Assembly: GCF_013396335.1 (NCBI RefSeq)
Contig: NZ_JABWSY010000003.1
Span: 124,001 to 188,000 of the forward strand
Direction: 5' to 3'
Source: Bacillus sp. EB106-08-02-XG196
GTDB taxonomy: Bacteria; Bacillota; Bacilli; Bacillales; Cytobacillaceae
Length of the DNA stretch: 64,000 nucleotides
The notes under the pieces: model-generated
Database searches by the model: none
What the model was told of the DNA's origin: nothing
Seen by the model: the letters and a program-made list of their open reading frames with translations, nothing else
Part shown: positions 16,995 to 25,996 of the stretch, one piece after another
Position numbering within the stretch: position 1 is the stretch's first letter
Layout: every line of letters begins with the position of its first letter
Translations under genes and position numbers: made by a program

Positions 16995-18194
16995 TTAAAT
17001 ATTAATTCCTAAATCATCAAATATTTCATTTAGTGAATCAGCGGCTTTTTTATCTGCATCTTCAAGTAAATGACCATAAATATCCATCGTTGTACCAATT
17101 TTTGCGTGACCAATTCGTTCACTGATAACCTTCATGGAGTTATTTTTATCGATTAATAACGAGACTGAAGTGTGCCGAAGCCCATGAAAGGTTATCTTTT
17201 TTAAATAGTCATTTTTTTTAAGAAATCTATTCCACCATTGAGAGACACTATCTGGACGTATTGGGTGCCCAAATGAGTTAGGAGTAGTAAAAACAAAATC
17301 TCCATCTGTTCCTTCCCAGGTATTGATTGGTCCTTCTTCAGCTTGAAGAAGGAAAGTTTTCTTTTCATTATTTAAATCTTCAAGTAATTTCAATACAGAT
17401 GAAGGTAAACTGAGTATCCTAGATCTGTTTGTTTTTGTTGATTTAACTATAACGCCTTCACCCTTTTTTAAAGTCAGAGATTGCTCAATTATAATTGTGC
17501 TATTATCAAAGTCCACATGTTTCCATTCTAAAGCAACCAATTCTCCTTCTCTTGCACCAGAAAAAAGACCTAATGTGACTAGTGCTCTCCACATTAGTGA
17601 TTCTTTGTTGAGAGTTTGCATTAACATCACTATATCTTGTTTTTTTAATACATTTTTTCGCTTTTGCTCAACTTTTAATTTCTTTATTCCCTTCATTGGA
17701 TTTTCCTTCATAAAACCTCTATCAACTGCAAAAGAAAAGATACTTCCTAATAGAATGTGATGATTGTTTATGTGAGAATTTGAAAGTTTTTTCTCTTTGC
17801 CGTCGACTGTAATATTAGTCTGTTTGAGATTATCAATAAAATTTTGTACTTGAATTTTTTTGATATTAGATACTTTTAAATGTCCAAAGTAAGGGAGGAT
17901 ACGTAGATTTAAGTTAGACTCATAGCCTTGTTGAGTACGAATAGCAAGATTTGCTGCATGTTTTTCACGCCAAATTTCCACTAAATCCCTAAAATAAACG
18001 TTTCCTAAATTAATGTATTCACCAGTTTCAACTTCGTAAATATACTGTCTTAACATTTCCTTTGCCAAAGTCTTATTTCTTGCCTTTACGTTTTTAGTTC
18101 TCTTTAAATATTTCCCGTCTGGTCCTTTTCCTAGAGAAACAGTTAATTCCCAGCTATCTTTTCCTCTTTGTCTAAGTGATCCACTGCCCGCCAT
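16995..18194 (-). CDS. int: Tyrosine-family site-specific integrase (left block)
   Basis: 399 residues. N-terminal AP2-like arm-binding domain about 1-50 (GSLRQRGKDSWELTVSLG), SAM-like core-binding domain about 65-165, catalytic domain about 180-385 with Arg in SGAREGEL, HGLRH for HxxR, IGHAKIGTTMDIYGH for the third His and the nucleophile Tyr. Layout is that of integrases of Tn916-like elements and temperate phages. It lies next to the left-end repeats and likely recombines within the tRNA-Arg 3' end. No excisionase gene is adjacent; candidate HTH_17 proteins are at 24534 and 38038. Confidence 0.93.
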   Translation of the reverse strand: MAGSGSLRQRGKDSWELTVSLGKGPDGKYLKRTKNVKARNKTLAKEMLRQYIYEVETGEYINLGNVYFRDLVEIWREKHAANLAIRTQQGYESNLNLRILPYFGHLKVSNIKKIQVQNFIDNLKQTNITVDGKEKKLSNSHINNHHILLGSIFSFAVDRGFMKENPMKGIKKLKVEQKRKNVLKKQDIVMLMQTLNKESLMWRALVTLGLFSGAREGELVALEWKHVDFDNSTIIIEQSLTLKKGEGVIVKSTKTNRSRILSLPSSVLKLLEDLNNEKKTFLLQAEEGPINTWEGTDGDFVFTTPNSFGHPIRPDSVSQWWNRFLKKNDYLKKITFHGLRHTSVSLLIDKNNSMKVISERIGHAKIGTTMDIYGHLLEDADKKAADSLNEIFDDLGINI

Positions 18195-18720
18195 TTATTA
18201 ACACCTCTTCTGAAATAAATAAAAAATATGGTTGATAGGTTGCATATTCAGTATTTTGAAAATAAAGAGTATGAAGATTCTTTTGTAGAGTGTTGGTATA
18301 GTTTAATACATCTAAAAGTATGGACACTTTAATGAAACCTTAAAATTCATCTTAAAAAATAATCATAAAAGTTAGGAGAGAGTTTTAAAACCTTTGAAAA
18401 ATTGGATTTATCCATTTGGTTACATTAAACTAAAAAAAGTGTTAATAAAAAACAATAGTTTTATGGGTTATGTGAATTGCCTCATTCCGCTATCTATTCT
18501 TCATCTTTTTAAAAATGTATTAAATAAAATTTATGTAACCGACTTAATTTAGTTTATGGTTTCTAGAATTCTAATTTATTAGTATTCTTCAAAATGAAAT
18601 GAATATTTTTGTATAACATCGCCTCTCTGTTGCATTCTTTAGGATTTGTGTATAAAATTAAATTAAAGGAAGTCAATAGCCTTATATAAAAATTAATAGT
18701 ATCTTTTGATAAAGAGAGGA
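18195..18720. other. AT-rich intergenic region, no gene seen
   Basis: Between the integrase and the integrase fragment I see no frame with a start and binding site, no RNA gene and no clear repeat. It presumably holds the leftward integrase promoter. Confidence 0.5.
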
Positions 18721-18790
18721 AGAACCTCCAGTTATCAGTTGCGAATAGTGTCTAAGCACTTCTTCAGCATCTGTAATTGGGGGTTCTTTG
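18721..18790 (+). promoter_or_regulatory. Leader hairpin before the integrase fragment
   Basis: AGAACCTCCA at 18721 pairs with TGGGGGTTCT at 18778 (10 bp, one G-U), with a 47-base loop and a T-rich foot, about 20 bases before the start of the next gene. It could be an attenuator. Confidence 0.4.
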
Positions 18791-18809
18791 TTTCTGAAGG
18801 AGGAACAAT

Positions 18810-19175
18810 ATGGGGAAAAATCTAAAGCCTATTAAAGAACTTGAGGAAAATTCATATACCCAGAAAAGAGAGGTGTACTGCGTTGATTTTCAGGTTACAT
18901 TTCGGGAATTTGTGAATTCATGGTTTTATGAGGAATATAAAATAATTGTAGGACCTTACCTTTTTAGTTCTCGTTGTTTCGATATGGATCATATTCTGCC
19001 AGTGTTCGGGGATAAAATGATTTCTGAAATATCTATGAAAGATATTTATATATTTTGTAATGACCTTGAAAAAGGAGGATACTCACAATCAACAATTAGC
19101 AATATTCTCGCACTAAGTTCTGAATTGTTATACGAAGCTAAGAAAAGGGGATTAATTTGTTCAATTAAAAGGTAG
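18810..19175 (+). CDS. Integrase-like N-terminal domain only (truncated recombinase)
   Basis: 121 residues with GGAGGA before the ATG. VTFREFVNSWFYEEY, then DHILPVFGDKMISEISMKDI and YSQSTISNILALSSELLYEA are the SAM-like core-binding domain of tyrosine integrases. It stops at GLICSIKR, where the catalytic domain should start. No catalytic remnants follow. Either a truncated pseudogene or a stand-alone DNA-binding modulator of recombination. Confidence 0.6.
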   Translation: MGKNLKPIKELEENSYTQKREVYCVDFQVTFREFVNSWFYEEYKIIVGPYLFSSRCFDMDHILPVFGDKMISEISMKDIYIFCNDLEKGGYSQSTISNILALSSELLYEAKKRGLICSIKR

Positions 19176-19221
19176 TTTCGCTAACTACTATATAGGTACA
19201 AATCATGCAAAAACATTTTTT

Positions 19222-19245
19222 GGGGGATGGAAAATTATTATCCCC
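19222..19245. terminator. Hairpin between converging genes
   Basis: GGGGAT and ATCCCC-type arms around an AT loop lie downstream of the integrase fragment and downstream of the recombinase trio. Plausible terminator, short T run only. Confidence 0.4.
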
Positions 19246-19423
19246 CTGTATTTCAATTTATAATTAGTTTGGGCAAAACAAGTGAGACGGGATTATCTAT
19301 AGAATTAAAATACTTGCAAGTAAATTTAGATATTTTTTTATTCTCCCTTAATTACTTCTTGTTCTTTACTTGTTACTTTAGAATCCCTTGAATTGTGGAA
19401 TGTAACTACATTTGGACTTATCA

Positions 19424-20386
19424 TCACAACTGAAGATAAGGTTTGCAACGTAAGTTTATTGCTTTGTAGACTTCCTCATTTTCTGGCACATGTATATTTA
19501 AATTTCTAATATAGTTTGGTTCAATATATGATCTAGTTGATGACAGAGCAATATGATTAAGCAATTGTTGAATAGTTGTAATTAAGGAACCTGACTCAAA
19601 CATTATTGTTGCAAAGCTGTGTCTCGTAGAGTGGACATTAACATTTGGAAGATTCGCAAAGGTAAGGTAAGAATTAAGTAAATCATTTACAGAATTATAT
19701 GTTAAATCATAAAATAGCTTGTCAGATTGTGAAAGTTGATTTTCAACGCAATACTTTTGAATAAATTTACCAATACCATCTCTTAAAATTAAATAATGAG
19801 AACGATTGTTTTTTGTTTCTTGAAGAAATACTAAATCATTAGCAAAGTCTATTTTATCAACAGTTATATTTAATATTTCATTTTTTCTAGCTCCGGTTGA
19901 CAGCAATAAAATAAATAGTAGTAAATCTCTTTTTATATTTTTACTATGTTTGACTATACTCCGCAAAAATCTAATAATTTCATGCCGGTTTAGTATTCTG
20001 GGGGGCACTCTTAAAGGTGTATATAGTTTTAATTTAAATTCAGTTTCTAGCATCACATTATTAAAGTTATAGTTCCTTAATAAATATTTAAAGAAGCTTT
20101 TAAGTGCAGCATGACAAACTGAAATCCAAGAATACCCTAGAGTAGTTCTTGAAAATAAAAATTGGTCAATTAATACTGCATTTAAGGGTAGATATCTTAC
20201 AGTTTTTCCGTTTATGTCAATTAATTCATATATTTTTTCTAAGTGTAAATCTGCATAATTTTGTTCGGTTACTTCAGATAAAAATTCACCAAAATGTACA
20301 AGTTTTTCTTTGTATCTTTTTTTGGTATTATCCTTATAATTTGTACTAATTATAAAGTTTTCTATTTCCTTACAATATAGTTCCAT
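19424..20386 (-). CDS. Tyrosine recombinase, third gene of a recombinase trio
   Basis: 320 residues. SAM-like N-terminus about 5-110, catalytic domain with Arg in STGARKNEI, HSTRHSFA for HxxR, LLNHIALSSTRSYIE for the third His and the nucleophile Tyr. Starts 15 bases after the stop of the second recombinase. Three adjacent, different, complete tyrosine recombinases transcribed together match recombinase-in-trio (RIT) elements and, more distantly, the Tn554 transposase genes. Confidence 0.85.
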   Translation of the reverse strand: MELYCKEIENFIISTNYKDNTKKRYKEKLVHFGEFLSEVTEQNYADLHLEKIYELIDINGKTVRYLPLNAVLIDQFLFSRTTLGYSWISVCHAALKSFFKYLLRNYNFNNVMLETEFKLKLYTPLRVPPRILNRHEIIRFLRSIVKHSKNIKRDLLLFILLLSTGARKNEILNITVDKIDFANDLVFLQETKNNRSHYLILRDGIGKFIQKYCVENQLSQSDKLFYDLTYNSVNDLLNSYLTFANLPNVNVHSTRHSFATIMFESGSLITTIQQLLNHIALSSTRSYIEPNYIRNLNIHVPENEEVYKAINLRCKPYLQL

Positions 20387-20401
20387 AATACTTGACTCCT
20401 C

Positions 20402-21529
20402 TTACATAATTTCTTTAAGCAATTCTTCTATAGGGAAAGGGTATTTTTTCATTACTTCATCTCTTAAATCAACTGGAAGGAGTTGAGTGTAAATAGATGT
20501 AGTAGCAGGGTTTCTGTGTCCAAGTACTTGTGAAAGGATATGAATTTTCATGCCTGCTTTTAAGCAATTCACAGCAAATGTGTGTCTGAATGAGTGAGTT
20601 GTAAAGTGACTTTCATTTATCTTTGCATCTTTAAGAATGTTACTTACTTGATATTGAAGAACCCTATTAGATATCATTTTCTTTCTGATATTATTCTCGT
20701 CCCTCGAAAATAAATATCCATTACAATCACCTATAATAGTTACTCCTGTTTTGTGCAAGTAATTTATTAATTTCTTTTTAATTTCTGGGTATATAGGTAT
20801 GACTCTTTCTTTATCCCCCTTACCTTTTACAAAAATAATGTCATCTTTAAAATTTATATCTTTGATTTTTATGTTAGTTGTTTCATTAATTCTGCACCCG
20901 GTTGCCAACATAAAACATACCATAGTATGCCAGCGGTAACCGTAGGTCCTTTTATAAGAGTACTTTAAAATTGACTTTACCTGTTCATCGTCAAAGTATC
21001 TGGGAAATAAGCCAACTCTATTCGGTTCAAATCTAAATGATAAGTCTCTATCAACATATTCAACAATATAAGCAAACTTATATAGTCTTCTAATAATAGC
21101 AATATATTTATTAGTCGTATAATTAGATATGTCTTTCTTTTTTTCTTCTTCTTTCATGTCAAATTTCTCTTCCTCATTTGAAAGTATAACCTTACTGTTC
21201 CGTGGTTTAAGAGTAGAGAAGAACCTATGAAGAATTACTTCATTAAAGTGAACTAAAGGTAAATTAGGATCAATTTCATTTTTAATAAATTTTTTGATTC
21301 TAGTTATGAAATTACTGTACGTTGTTAAGGTTGTTTCACTCCTTTTATTAATTTTGACAAGCATCTCCAAGTTCTCTATGAAGTCATTTGCAGCCTTTAT
21401 AAATGAAACCTTGGACAAAGATTTTGTATTAGTGTCGAAACTCGATAGGGACATCAAAGTATCCATAGTAATACCTAATTCTTTACAAACCTGTTCATAA
21501 TCAATGTTAGATTGAATCTTTTTTGTCAT
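20402..21529 (-). CDS. Tyrosine recombinase, second gene of the trio
   Basis: 375 residues from the ATG at 21529 (MTKKIQSN), chosen because AAGGAGGA lies just upstream, inside the end of the first gene; a longer frame from 21703 would run through that gene. Catalytic Arg in ATGCRINET, HSFRHTFAVN for HxxR, LGHRNPATTSIYTQ for the third His and Tyr. The start is 1 base past the previous stop, showing translational coupling. Confidence 0.85.
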   Translation of the reverse strand: MTKKIQSNIDYEQVCKELGITMDTLMSLSSFDTNTKSLSKVSFIKAANDFIENLEMLVKINKRSETTLTTYSNFITRIKKFIKNEIDPNLPLVHFNEVILHRFFSTLKPRNSKVILSNEEEKFDMKEEEKKKDISNYTTNKYIAIIRRLYKFAYIVEYVDRDLSFRFEPNRVGLFPRYFDDEQVKSILKYSYKRTYGYRWHTMVCFMLATGCRINETTNIKIKDINFKDDIIFVKGKGDKERVIPIYPEIKKKLINYLHKTGVTIIGDCNGYLFSRDENNIRKKMISNRVLQYQVSNILKDAKINESHFTTHSFRHTFAVNCLKAGMKIHILSQVLGHRNPATTSIYTQLLPVDLRDEVMKKYPFPIEELLKEIM

Positions 21530-21530
21530 T

Positions 21531-22847
21531 TTAATTTTCCTCCTTAAGATACGCAACAGGATTATGTGGTAGTGAATTTCTTTTAAGTCTCTCAAGACTT
21601 TTTTCAAGATAATATTGTGTAGAAATCCAATGCAAGTGCCCCAATGTCTTGGACACTGAGTCAAAATTATTTTTCTTCTCCAATGCATTTGTAGCAAAAG
21701 CATGCCTAAAAGATTTTGCTGTATACCTTATTTCTCCATAAACTTTTTTGTTTGCGGAAGCATAAATTTGTCCAACAACATTTACAGTAAGTGGTTGGTT
21801 TCTTGATGATAAAAATAAAGTTTTCCCTTTATAATCTAATGATTCTCTAATTTGTAGGTACTTTCTTAGTACTTTCATAACCAAACTACTTAACTTAAGC
21901 TTTCGCTGACCTGATTTTTTACTTCTAAGAATTACAGCAGATTCTGATTTTAATACATCTTGAATTTCTATATTAGTGATTTCTAAGGGTCTACACCCGG
22001 TATCTAGAATAATTAAAAAAATAGATAAATTTCTTTCAGGCATTGTAGAATAATCAATTATTGCATCTATTAATTTTAAGGTTTCTTTAGATGGGACATA
22101 TTCATTGCTTCTTACATGTTGAATTTGAAATTTATCTGGTACACAATATCTGAAACTAATAAATTGAAGTCTTCTATAAAATTGAATGAACAAATTTAAA
22201 CACCTTAATAAATTTAATGCTCTACTAGGTGAAATTTCATTAAGTGCAATTCTTCTAGCCAAAAATGTATGGTACGACTCAATATGGTCTTTATTTAACT
22301 CTTTAATATCATTTTCTTGCAGTGATCCAGGTATTTTAAACTCCTTATATTCTTGAGATAAAAACTTTAAAAAGTACATTATATTTTTTTTATAAGTATT
22401 TATTTGACTGTAGTTCTTAAGTGTTAAATCTTCTAGAAATGAATGAATCACAGGTGGAAAGCTTTTATTTTTTTTAGTTGATTTCTCAATAAAGGTCCCA
22501 TTGAATATAAAGCTAATTTGGTTGTTCCTAAATAGATGCTTAGATAAGGAGTTTATTACTTTTAAATCACTTTGGGCAGAGACAAGTTTAATAGTATTTC
22601 TACTCATTTTAATTTCCAAAGAGGTCTTATAAGAATTAAAATGATCTAAAGACAGAATTTTAATTTCCATCTTTTGGGCATCGTAAACTTTTAGAAAATC
22701 CGTTAATACTCGTTTAACCTTCCTTTTATATTCAGATGAAATATTACTTCTATTAAGAAAAGAATTTATGCTATCCGGAAATACATTAGTGTCTTTTGTT
22801 TTGAAAAGATTACAATTATCTTCATTTATTACAGGCATATTATTCAT
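21531..22847 (-). CDS. Tyrosine recombinase, first gene of the trio
   Basis: 438 residues. Core-binding region about 130-245, catalytic domain about 255-425 with Arg in DTGCRPLEI, KSFRHAFATN (Lys replaces the first His of HxxR), LGHLHWISTQYYLE with third His and Tyr. First gene of the leftward trio. The three act together in known RIT elements, probably each on a different strand exchange or arm site. The inverted repeats that should bound the element could not be identified by eye. Confidence 0.82.
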   Translation of the reverse strand: MNNMPVINEDNCNLFKTKDTNVFPDSINSFLNRSNISSEYKRKVKRVLTDFLKVYDAQKMEIKILSLDHFNSYKTSLEIKMSRNTIKLVSAQSDLKVINSLSKHLFRNNQISFIFNGTFIEKSTKKNKSFPPVIHSFLEDLTLKNYSQINTYKKNIMYFLKFLSQEYKEFKIPGSLQENDIKELNKDHIESYHTFLARRIALNEISPSRALNLLRCLNLFIQFYRRLQFISFRYCVPDKFQIQHVRSNEYVPSKETLKLIDAIIDYSTMPERNLSIFLIILDTGCRPLEITNIEIQDVLKSESAVILRSKKSGQRKLKLSSLVMKVLRKYLQIRESLDYKGKTLFLSSRNQPLTVNVVGQIYASANKKVYGEIRYTAKSFRHAFATNALEKKNNFDSVSKTLGHLHWISTQYYLEKSLERLKRNSLPHNPVAYLKEEN

Positions 22848-23103
22848 TATTTAAAACCTCCAACTAATCTTCCGTGGAAATATTTAGAATATATTGATAA
22901 AATACAATTGAGCACCAACTCATTTAAACTTTCAGCTCATGTTATTTTTCCGCAAGCAAGTCATGCATTGATTCCAGTATCACCAAAGAAACTAGGGTTG
23001 ATTCAATTTTTCTTTACCCCGTTAAAGGAAATTTTCGTGGAATTTTTATTCTACGAAAAAACTTTTTATTGGGTTAAAGTGCTAAAGGGGAGGGGATAAT
23101 TAA

Positions 23104-23322
23104 TTGTTAATTAGGTTAAAGCTTAAGCTAATTAAGACAATTCAAAAATGTTATATGGAAAAAAGGATAAATTATTGGAAAGCAATTATGTTTAATGATG
23201 GTCTTTTAAAGTTTTATCCTGTTTTAGGGATACTGGAGATATTGCATGATAATAGGACTTATGCTTATTTTGGTGATGAGCTATGTCCGAAGAGCCGAAA
23301 GGGTACGAGAGAGATCAAGTGA
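23104..23322 (+). CDS. Small hypothetical protein
   Basis: 72 residues from a TTG with AAAGGGGAGGGG about 8 bases upstream. Basic N-terminus (IKTIQKCYMEKRINYWKA) then a hydrophobic stretch around FYPVLGILEIL. No family recognised. It overlaps the start of the next gene by 40 bases, which suggests coupling, but could also be a fortuitous frame. Confidence 0.4.
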   Translation: MLIRLKLKLIKTIQKCYMEKRINYWKAIMFNDGLLKFYPVLGILEILHDNRTYAYFGDELCPKSRKGTREIK

Positions 23323-24113
23323 AAGCTGCAATAGAATTTGCGCTTGGAAAAATAACACAAAAACAATTAGAGAGATATCATCCAACAGGGCAAGGTGTAA
23401 AATGGAAACATATGAAGTATTTGAAAAAGAATTCTTTTATTTGGTATCAGTTAATTGAAAAATTACCTGTCCATTTTAGGCTTAAGGCATTGTTGGATTC
23501 AGAAGATTTATCAATTCCTAAACTTAAAAAGAATATGCATATTACCAATGCAGATAATTACATTAATAAAGAGAACTTTGCTTTAAAAAGTAAGGGGATT
23601 CCTCAAACCCTATTAAAGTTAGCAATAGTATTCGATGTACCATTAGGATATGTTCGTGGATTTGATACTAACTTATTGAATCTTTCAGGTTTTGAAGAGT
23701 ATGATTATTTAATGATAAATGAGATAACACCACTAAAAGATGCAATCACATGGACATTGAATGAGGTGATTTATCGTAGAATACAAGGCTTTATAATTGA
23801 TAATTCGAAGCAGCAGGCAATTTCATTTATAGATGATAATAAAGCGTATGTTCGAGTTGATAAGAATGAGTCCTTTTTCCGATTTGAAATTTTCTTAACT
23901 TCAAAACCATATGCAGATGTAAAACAAATAGAACAATTAGTTAATCAGTTTAAAGGATTAGTTCACTATATTTATAAAGAAAATTCTTTACTCAGAAATA
24001 CACCTAAATTAACACTAATTGGTACTTATAACCTAAAAATATCACAGGAATTTAAAGATTATATTAGCAAGATAAATAGACAATCTGGTGTAGAGAAAAT
24101 ATATCCGTTTTAG
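23283..24113 (+). CDS. Hypothetical protein, 276 residues
   Basis: A soluble protein of unrecognised family, ATG start with GGTGAT upstream. The N-terminal 40 residues are charged and helical (RDQVKAAIEFALGKITQ). The middle has TLLKLAIVFDVPLGYVRGFD, reminiscent of a lambda-repressor-like helix pair but not convincing. The C-terminal half alternates beta and helix. A strong terminator follows. Located just beyond the recombinase trio, it is a cargo candidate. Confidence 0.65.
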   Translation: MSEEPKGYERDQVKAAIEFALGKITQKQLERYHPTGQGVKWKHMKYLKKNSFIWYQLIEKLPVHFRLKALLDSEDLSIPKLKKNMHITNADNYINKENFALKSKGIPQTLLKLAIVFDVPLGYVRGFDTNLLNLSGFEEYDYLMINEITPLKDAITWTLNEVIYRRIQGFIIDNSKQQAISFIDDNKAYVRVDKNESFFRFEIFLTSKPYADVKQIEQLVNQFKGLVHYIYKENSLLRNTPKLTLIGTYNLKISQEFKDYISKINRQSGVEKIYPF

Positions 24114-24142
24114 TGGATAATTAAAAATCTCACATAAAAATG

Positions 24143-24187
24143 AACTCCTATTATTACATATCTAAACAGTAATAATAGGAGTTTTTT
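24143..24187 (+). terminator. Strong terminator
   Basis: AACTCCTATTATTA and TAATAATAGGAGTT form a perfect 14-bp stem followed by six T. Confidence 0.9.
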
Positions 24188-24353
24188 GATTAATAAATGT
24201 GTAAAACTGATAAAAATGGAGAGGGGAGATGGTTAATACATCCAGATTTGAAAAATAAAACTGCAGTACCTACATTAGTATAAGGAAACTTGAATTTTAT
24301 AAATTTATCCGTTTTTCAAGATATAAGTAATATATACATAAACTTTAGACAAC

Positions 24354-24390
24354 CTCTTATTACACTTTCAAAAGTAATAGGAGGATTTTT
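24354..24390 (+). promoter_or_regulatory. Terminator-like hairpin that includes the next gene's ribosome binding site
   Basis: CCTCTTATTAC and GTAATAGGAGG pair over 11 bp (one G-U), then six T, then the ATG at 24392. AGGAGG, the only ribosome binding site for the next frame, is the right arm. The stem is similar to the terminator at 24143. Confidence 0.55.
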
Positions 24391-24391
24391 T

Positions 24392-24553
24392 ATGAATGAA
24401 AAAGAGAACCAAAAACTTGAAGAAAAAAAAAGAAAAGTATTAGAAATTTTAAATCTCTGGGAGTCTAGAGAGATAGGTAGGGTAGGAAATGAGACAAGAA
24501 CCAGAGAAGAGAAAAAATTAAACATGGTAGAAGATGATGCACTTGAGAAATGA
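24392..24553 (+). CDS. Small charged hypothetical protein
   Basis: 53 residues starting MNEKENQKLEEKKRKV, almost entirely charged helix, AGGAGG 7 bases upstream. No family recognised. It overlaps the excisionase-like gene that follows, so the two are probably an operon. Confidence 0.5.
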   Translation: MNEKENQKLEEKKRKVLEILNLWESREIGRVGNETRTREEKKLNMVEDDALEK

Positions 24554-24752
24554 CCATGACGTTAATAATAAAAATAAACGAGAAGATTATCCCCTAGTAT
24601 TAACTGCAAAAGAGATCAGTGAAATTTTGCAAGTTTCAAAACCTATTGCTTATCAATTAATGAATCGAAATGATTTTCCTACGATAGGAAGTATTGGTAG
24701 ATGCAAAAGGGTATTGAGAGAAGAATTTTTTGAATGGATAAGTAATCAATAA
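24534..24752 (+). CDS. Excisionase-family HTH_17 DNA-binding protein
   Basis: 72 residues. LVLTAKEISEILQVSKPIA, then YQLMNRNDFPTIGSIGRCKRV and a closing EFFEWISNQ form the winged helix of MerR/excisionase-like HTH_17 proteins. Such proteins direct integrases towards excision or act as small transcription factors. It is about 6 kb from the left-block integrase, so its partner is uncertain. ATG overlaps the preceding gene by 20 bases. Confidence 0.75.
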   Translation: MMHLRNDHDVNNKNKREDYPLVLTAKEISEILQVSKPIAYQLMNRNDFPTIGSIGRCKRVLREEFFEWISNQ

Positions 24753-24888
24753 TTATTAAAATATTTTGTTTAAAGATGCTTTAAATACTTTGAACATCTA
24801 AGAAATTAAAAATCAAAAGAATACCCTTAAAAATATCGATGATGAATTTAATAATTTGGGTTCATATTATTATGATATAAGTATTGCT

Positions 24889-24940
24889 ACGGACTCTAAC
24901 CGTGACGGACGGCAGCTGCAAGAATTCGGTTAGGTTCCGT
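24889..24940 (+). other. GC-rich imperfect hairpin in AT-rich DNA
   Basis: ACGGACTCTAACCG pairs with CGGTTAGGTTCCGT (13 of 14 pairs), enclosing a 24-base loop with GCAGCTGC. No T run. It stands out from its AT-rich surroundings and lies in no gene. Confidence 0.45.
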
Positions 24941-25185
24941 GTCATTTGCATAAAAAGGTGAATTGACATTTTAGTGGTTATTTTGTACTGAAGAATAAAA
25001 ACAATTAAAGATGAAGGCTAAAACAAAGCCAAGCTGAAAGATTCTAAAACAATACCCACTACTCCTGGAGCTCTTCTAGCTACTTCTGTGAAACTATACC
25101 CGCTACTCCTCGAAATATACTTGCCACTTCCTAGAACTCTCTATCTACTCAGTGTCAAACCCTCTAACATAGAGTTGGGCTTTTA

Positions 25186-25608
25186 TTATGAATGTTTATT
25201 AAATATTGTACATAGAATTCTTGATGTGCTAAACAATAAAGACGTAAATCCAGCCATAGTTAGCACAAAGTATATAATCAATACACCTTTATAAACTGCT
25301 AGTTTTGGAAAATAAGATAAGTAAAATACTCCGAGATTTAGCAGTATAAAAGTAAACATGATTCCAATGTAATCAGAGTATTTACTCCTATTCGATTTCA
25401 AATCAGATTTATTTTGAAAAATTAAACAAGCAATTACCAAAGCACCTAAACCAAGGGCTACACTTACATTTAACTTAGAAGACTCCTTCATTAATTCAAA
25501 GAAATTTGCAGAATCATTAATCGTACCTGCTAAAGAATTATCAATAATTAATAGAGTAATAATGATCAAAGTGAAAATCGTCCATATATTTTGTAGAAAA
25601 TTAAACAA
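25186..25608 (-). CDS. Small membrane protein of unknown function
   Basis: About 140 residues from a TTG at 25608, chosen because GGAGG lies 7 bases upstream; the longer frame to 25656 has no such site. Four hydrophobic segments are visible (about 7-24, 50-65, 80-97, 105-125). No family recognised. It lies downstream of the Spo0E-like gene on the same strand. Confidence 0.55.
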   Translation of the reverse strand: MFNFLQNIWTIFTLIIITLLIIDNSLAGTINDSANFFELMKESSKLNVSVALGLGALVIACLIFQNKSDLKSNRSKYSDYIGIMFTFILLNLGVFYLSYFPKLAVYKGVLIIYFVLTMAGFTSLLFSTSRILCTIFNKHS

Positions 25609-25660
25609 AGTAATTCCTCCGTAAAAAAACATCTCAGTTGAGTTGGGCTTTACCACATTT

Positions 25661-25807
25661 TTATAAACTAAGTTTCAAGTTAATCAATTTATCAAGAGTT
25701 TCGCTTAATCTGATAGTATTTGGTGAGGTGAATCCTTCGGACATTCCAACTAATATCATTTTATTTCTTAAAATTTCAATTTTCTTCATTAAATCCTCAT
25801 TACTCAC
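25661..25807 (-). CDS. Spo0E-like aspartyl-phosphate phosphatase
   Basis: 48 residues from a GTG with TAGGAG about 10 bases upstream. IEILRNKMILVGM, then SPNTIRLSETLDKLINL keeps the family signature SxxLDxxI. Spo0E-family proteins are two-helix phosphatases that remove phosphate from Spo0A and delay sporulation. Carried on a mobile element, it could alter host sporulation. The gene is easily missed because the longer frame lies on the other strand. Confidence 0.8.
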   Translation of the reverse strand: MSNEDLMKKIEILRNKMILVGMSEGFTSPNTIRLSETLDKLINLKLSL

Positions 25808-25996
25808 TCTTTTTCGCTCCTATTTTACAAAAGATGGGATTATTTTATCAGGTGAAACGGATTAAAAAAAGAGTAAATTTGACAAAAATTTGAACATTTT
25901 TTATATTCCTTCATAAATTTTATTCCATGACATAGATATTAATAGTGTATTTTAATACGATAAATATATTTATATAATAATTCGAGGTGTATTGGT

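Noticed and set aside
22908..23099. A 63-residue frame upstream of the gene at 23104
   Set aside because: No usable start signal. The region more likely holds the recombinase promoter and the element end.
25638..25865. A 75-residue plus-strand frame
   Set aside because: It is the shadow of the Spo0E-like gene on the minus strand, which has a start codon, binding site and family motif.
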